From Planctomycetaceae bacterium (GTDB lineage Bacteria > Planctomycetota > Planctomycetia > Pirellulales > Pirellulaceae), in NCBI GenBank assembly GCA_002702965.1, contig PADE01000117.1:1-8290 (forward strand): DNA of 8,290 bases, read 5' to 3'. The notes under the pieces were generated by a model that worked only from the letters and a program-made list of their open reading frames with translations, did no database searches and had not been told where the DNA came from. Positions 6,220-8,290 of this stretch are shown in pieces; position 1 is the stretch's first letter; each line of letters begins with the position of its first letter. The position numbers were made by a program, and so were the translations under genes.

Positions 6220-7239
6220 TCAAAGACCCTCCAGGTCCCCCAAGCAGAGGTTCCAGTGGGCCAAGTCGAAGGGGTTCCACGCGTCCGGCAACGGACCGAT
6301 CGCGCGACCCAGCAATGGCAGTGCGGTGCGCCGCGGAGCCGGCCATGCGCGGCGCCGCCAGAGGCGCCCGAACGCCTCCTCTTCACAGCAATGGGCCACG
6401 ATATAATCAGCCTGAACGGTACGCAATAGTTTTCGAATGAGCTTTTTCGCTGTTTCCTCCCGATTGTCACGGACCAGAACATCGTCCAGCATGGCCTCAT
6501 ACAAACCGCGTCGAAACCGCATCCGGAACAATGCCAGGCCAGCCAGCCGGCTCCCCTCCCGCAGTTCCACGGCACGATAGTCCGCATGCGGGTGCGCGCC
6601 ATATCGCCACTGCAACAGGGCGTGACCACGAACGGTGGCCGCACCGCGGCGCGGCGGAAGCGTGGCGAGCAGTTCCTTTACCTGCACCCGATCTGCCAAC
6701 ACCTGGGAGACAGACGGAACAGTGGAATCCTGGCAGGGACCCGCGGCGGATCGTTTTCCGCCGAGCCAGTTCTTCAGCAGGCCCGCTGCGATAGAGACGG
6801 GGCGCCGTGGCCGGACGCGCACTGACACGTCTCCCACATGTTGCCAACCGAGCCTGATGTATCCCGGCCGGCTGCTCTGATTTGGCGTGTTAAAGAGGAA
6901 TACAACACCGGCCGCCGACGCCCGCTCGCAAGCAGACTCGGTCAACGTCCGAAAAATCCCCTGTCGTCGAAAATCGGGATGGGTTACCGTATCGACCGGT
7001 TTTGCAACCGACAAGACCTGACCTTCTACGCTCAGGCTCCAACGCATAAACGATCGCATTCCAACCAGTTGGCCAGCGACTTTTGCGAGCAAGACCAGCG
7101 ATTGCCCAAACGGGTTTTGGTCATGCTTCCAGTGCCAGTAATCCACATCCCGGCGCACCTCATTAGCACGCCCCAATGCGAGATTCATCAAGTCGACGAT
7201 GTCGCCAGCGTCTGCGGATGTGTATTCGACAACTTCCAT
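6220..7239 (-). CDS. GNAT-family acyl/acetyltransferase of the polysaccharide locus
   Basis: This 339-residue cytoplasmic protein probably moves an acyl group from acyl-CoA to a sugar or amino sugar, though its acceptor is unknown. The N-terminal half (about 1-140) is a recognisable GNAT domain. The acetyl-CoA loop is in THPDFRRQGIFRTLTESA (86-103), the R/Q-x-x-G-x region being R91-F96. FNTPNQSSRPGYIRLGW (116-132) matches the late strand/helix with the usual asparagine and tyrosine. The C-terminal half (about 195-335) contains LLQWRYGAHPHADYRAV and another alpha/beta stretch, suggesting a degenerate second GNAT lobe, as in other double-GNAT proteins found in polysaccharide clusters. The ATG at 7239 follows the GT4 stop by 13 bases with only a weak ribosome site, so coupling to the upstream gene is likely. 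Its TGA is one base before the fusion gene's ATG. FemAB-type ligases were considered, but their motifs are absent. Confidence 0.82.
   Translation of the reverse strand: MEVVEYTSADAGDIVDLMNLALGRANEVRRDVDYWHWKHDQNPFGQSLVLLAKVAGQLVGMRSFMRWSLSVEGQVLSVAKPVDTVTHPDFRRQGIFRTLTESACERASAAGVVFLFNTPNQSSRPGYIRLGWQHVGDVSVRVRPRRPVSIAAGLLKNWLGGKRSAAGPCQDSTVPSVSQVLADRVQVKELLATLPPRRGAATVRGHALLQWRYGAHPHADYRAVELREGSRLAGLALFRMRFRRGLYEAMLDDVLVRDNREETAKKLIRKLLRTVQADYIVAHCCEEEAFGRLWRRRAWPAPRRTALPLLGRAIGPLPDAWNPFDLAHWNLCLGDLEGL
6227..6232 (-). promoter_or_regulatory. Ribosome binding site of the fusion gene, inside the GNAT 3' end
   Basis: GGAGGG on the minus strand lies eight bases before the ATG at 6218 and is embedded in the last codons (Glu-Gly) of the GNAT gene. 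It decides the start of the fusion gene and implies that ribosomes finishing the GNAT gene pass straight over it. Confidence 0.8.
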
Positions 7240-7252
7240 CAGTTGTTACGTT

Positions 7253-8290
7253 TCACCGTAGTACTTTGCCGTAAAGTGATTCCACCTGGCGAACCATTTG
7301 CGCAATATCAAATCGTTCATGAACGGTCTTGCAGGCCGCTCTCGCCAACCGCGCCGCCAGCGCGCCATCTTGGGTGAGTTGCTCCAGCGCCCGTGCCATC
7401 TGGACCGTATTTCCCGGATCCACCAATAGTCCATTGCGCCCATCCTCGATCACACCCGGAATTCCACCGACGCGCGTGCAGACCACGGCGCAGCCCATTG
7501 CCATCCCCTCCAGGAGGGAAACGGGAATCCCTTCCGTATGAGACGAAAACGCCAGCACATCAATCGCCGTGAGGATCCGAGGAACGTCGTCTCGTGACCC
7601 GGCAAGAATCACCCGCTGATCGATCCCCAATCGACGCACGAGTCGCCGAATCGACTCGGTCGATTCGCGCAACTGTCCCACCAACAGCAGTGTTGCTTTG
7701 GGTACCGTTTCCAAAAGGCGAGCAAAGGAGCGGATCAGCAGCAGATGATTCTTGACCGGCGTGAGATTCGCGACTTTTCCAATCACATGGTGATCTGGCG
7801 GAATCCCAAATTCAGACTTCACTTCCGCGCGCGCGTCTCGATTTGTCCCCAGGCGTTCACAGTCAACCCCGTTCGTAATCGTATGCAGCTGTTCACGTCG
7901 GACACCGGCCATCGACTGCGCCACATCGTCAGAAACCGCGATCGCCAGATCATTCCAACCAAAGGTCGCGCGATTCACGACACGAGTGATCGGGTTCAAC
8001 CGTTCCCAGCAGCCGTGCTCGGTATACATCACCTTCACATCACAACACCGCGCCACGGCGCGCGCGATAACGCTCGGCCATGGCAAGTGGGCGTGGATCA
8101 ATTCGATCCCACGTGTCTTGACGAACCTTCGCACGCGCGCAACCGCGCGCAGATCGGCCATCCAGCGAATATCAAAACAACACACGGGTAACCCCGCAGC
8201 CCTCAATGGCCCAACCAGCGCGTCTTTCCACGGTAAAAAATATCCGACATGATAGTGGAACCGTTCGTGATCCAAATGCGGTGCAGCCGC
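7253..8290 (-). CDS. GT4-family glycosyltransferase, partial at the right edge
   Basis: This is a GT-B fold retaining glycosyltransferase that transfers a sugar from a nucleotide donor, probably to a lipid-linked glycan in the cytoplasm. The reading frame is open to the window edge. Five codons (AAAPH) precede the TTG at 8275, which is better read as an internal leucine, because HLDHERFHYHV is a typical position about 20-35 residues into such proteins. The initial GGAE-type strand is therefore outside the window. Visible residues number 345 from the edge. ELIHAHLPWPSVIARA is the N-domain HxH region, and TEHGCW follows. GKVANLTPVKNHLLLI is the donor-site block with the conserved lysine. The EX7E pair is E253/E261 in EGIPVSLLE. 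VGGIPGVIEDGRNGLLV is the usual follow-on. It heads the visible operon, 13 bases before the GNAT gene. Donor and acceptor cannot be assigned. Confidence 0.92.
   Translation of the reverse strand, partial: AAAPHLDHERFHYHVGYFLPWKDALVGPLRAAGLPVCCFDIRWMADLRAVARVRRFVKTRGIELIHAHLPWPSVIARAVARCCDVKVMYTEHGCWERLNPITRVVNRATFGWNDLAIAVSDDVAQSMAGVRREQLHTITNGVDCERLGTNRDARAEVKSEFGIPPDHHVIGKVANLTPVKNHLLLIRSFARLLETVPKATLLLVGQLRESTESIRRLVRRLGIDQRVILAGSRDDVPRILTAIDVLAFSSHTEGIPVSLLEGMAMGCAVVCTRVGGIPGVIEDGRNGLLVDPGNTVQMARALEQLTQDGALAARLARAACKTVHERFDIAQMVRQVESLYGKVLR

Noticed and set aside
6219..6644. N-terminal extension of the fusion-gene reading frame up to 6644
   Set aside because: It overlaps the GNAT gene in another frame, its residues are rich in Cys, Trp and Arg and unlike any domain, and the ATG at 6218 has a strong Shine-Dalgarno.
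7647..7667. 9-bp perfect hairpin (CGAATCGAC / GTCGATTCG, 3-base loop) in the edge GT4 gene
   Set aside because: It encodes a short repeated residue pattern (Glu-Ser-Thr-Glu-Ser-Ile-Arg) and competes with an overlapping CGAGTCG/CGACTCG dyad (7639-7658); codon repetition explains it.
8273..8275. TTG at 8275 as the true start of the edge glycosyltransferase
   Set aside because: The frame stays open through five more codons to the window edge, no ribosome site precedes the TTG, and the GT4 first strand is missing, so the gene is partial.

Overview
The window looks like chromosomal DNA of a Gram-negative-type bacterium with GC in the high 50s by eye. It joins one housekeeping/SOS-type gene to the end of a cell-surface polysaccharide locus. 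The DinB sequence, from its short N-terminus to its C-terminal tail, resembles planctomycete DNA polymerase IV as I remember it. I therefore suggest Planctomycetota, with modest confidence and no database support.

Layout. Positions 1-154 are apparently non-coding apart from a possible few-codon tail of an upstream gene. dinB (155-1360) is the only plus-strand gene. A 163-bp convergent gap (1361-1523) holds a strong hairpin. All other genes are on the minus strand. In transcription order they are: a GT4 glycosyltransferase cut by the right edge (8290-7253), a GNAT-type acetyltransferase (7239-6220), a bifunctional GT4 glycosyltransferase/NodB-like polysaccharide deacetylase (6218-4008), a 251-bp gap with an 11-bp inverted repeat and a candidate promoter, an ElyC/SanA/YdcF-type membrane protein (3756-2986), and a WbpA-like UDP-sugar 6-dehydrogenase (2891-1524).

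How they fit together. The dehydrogenase would supply a UDP-HexNAc uronic acid. The two GT4 enzymes would add sugars, probably on an undecaprenyl-diphosphate carrier at the cytoplasmic face. The fused CE4 domain would remove an N-acetyl group, and the GNAT protein could put an acyl group on the amine or elsewhere. The ElyC-like protein fits a role in envelope or lipid-carrier homeostasis. The first three minus-strand genes are tightly packed (13-bp and 1-bp gaps) and are probably one operon. The last two probably have their own promoter around 3800.

The most notable points are the GT4-deacetylase fusion coupled to a GNAT gene, a 13-bp perfect palindrome in the 3' part of that fusion gene, and the structured intergenic repeats. 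I found no tRNA, rRNA, CRISPR array, insertion sequence or phage feature.
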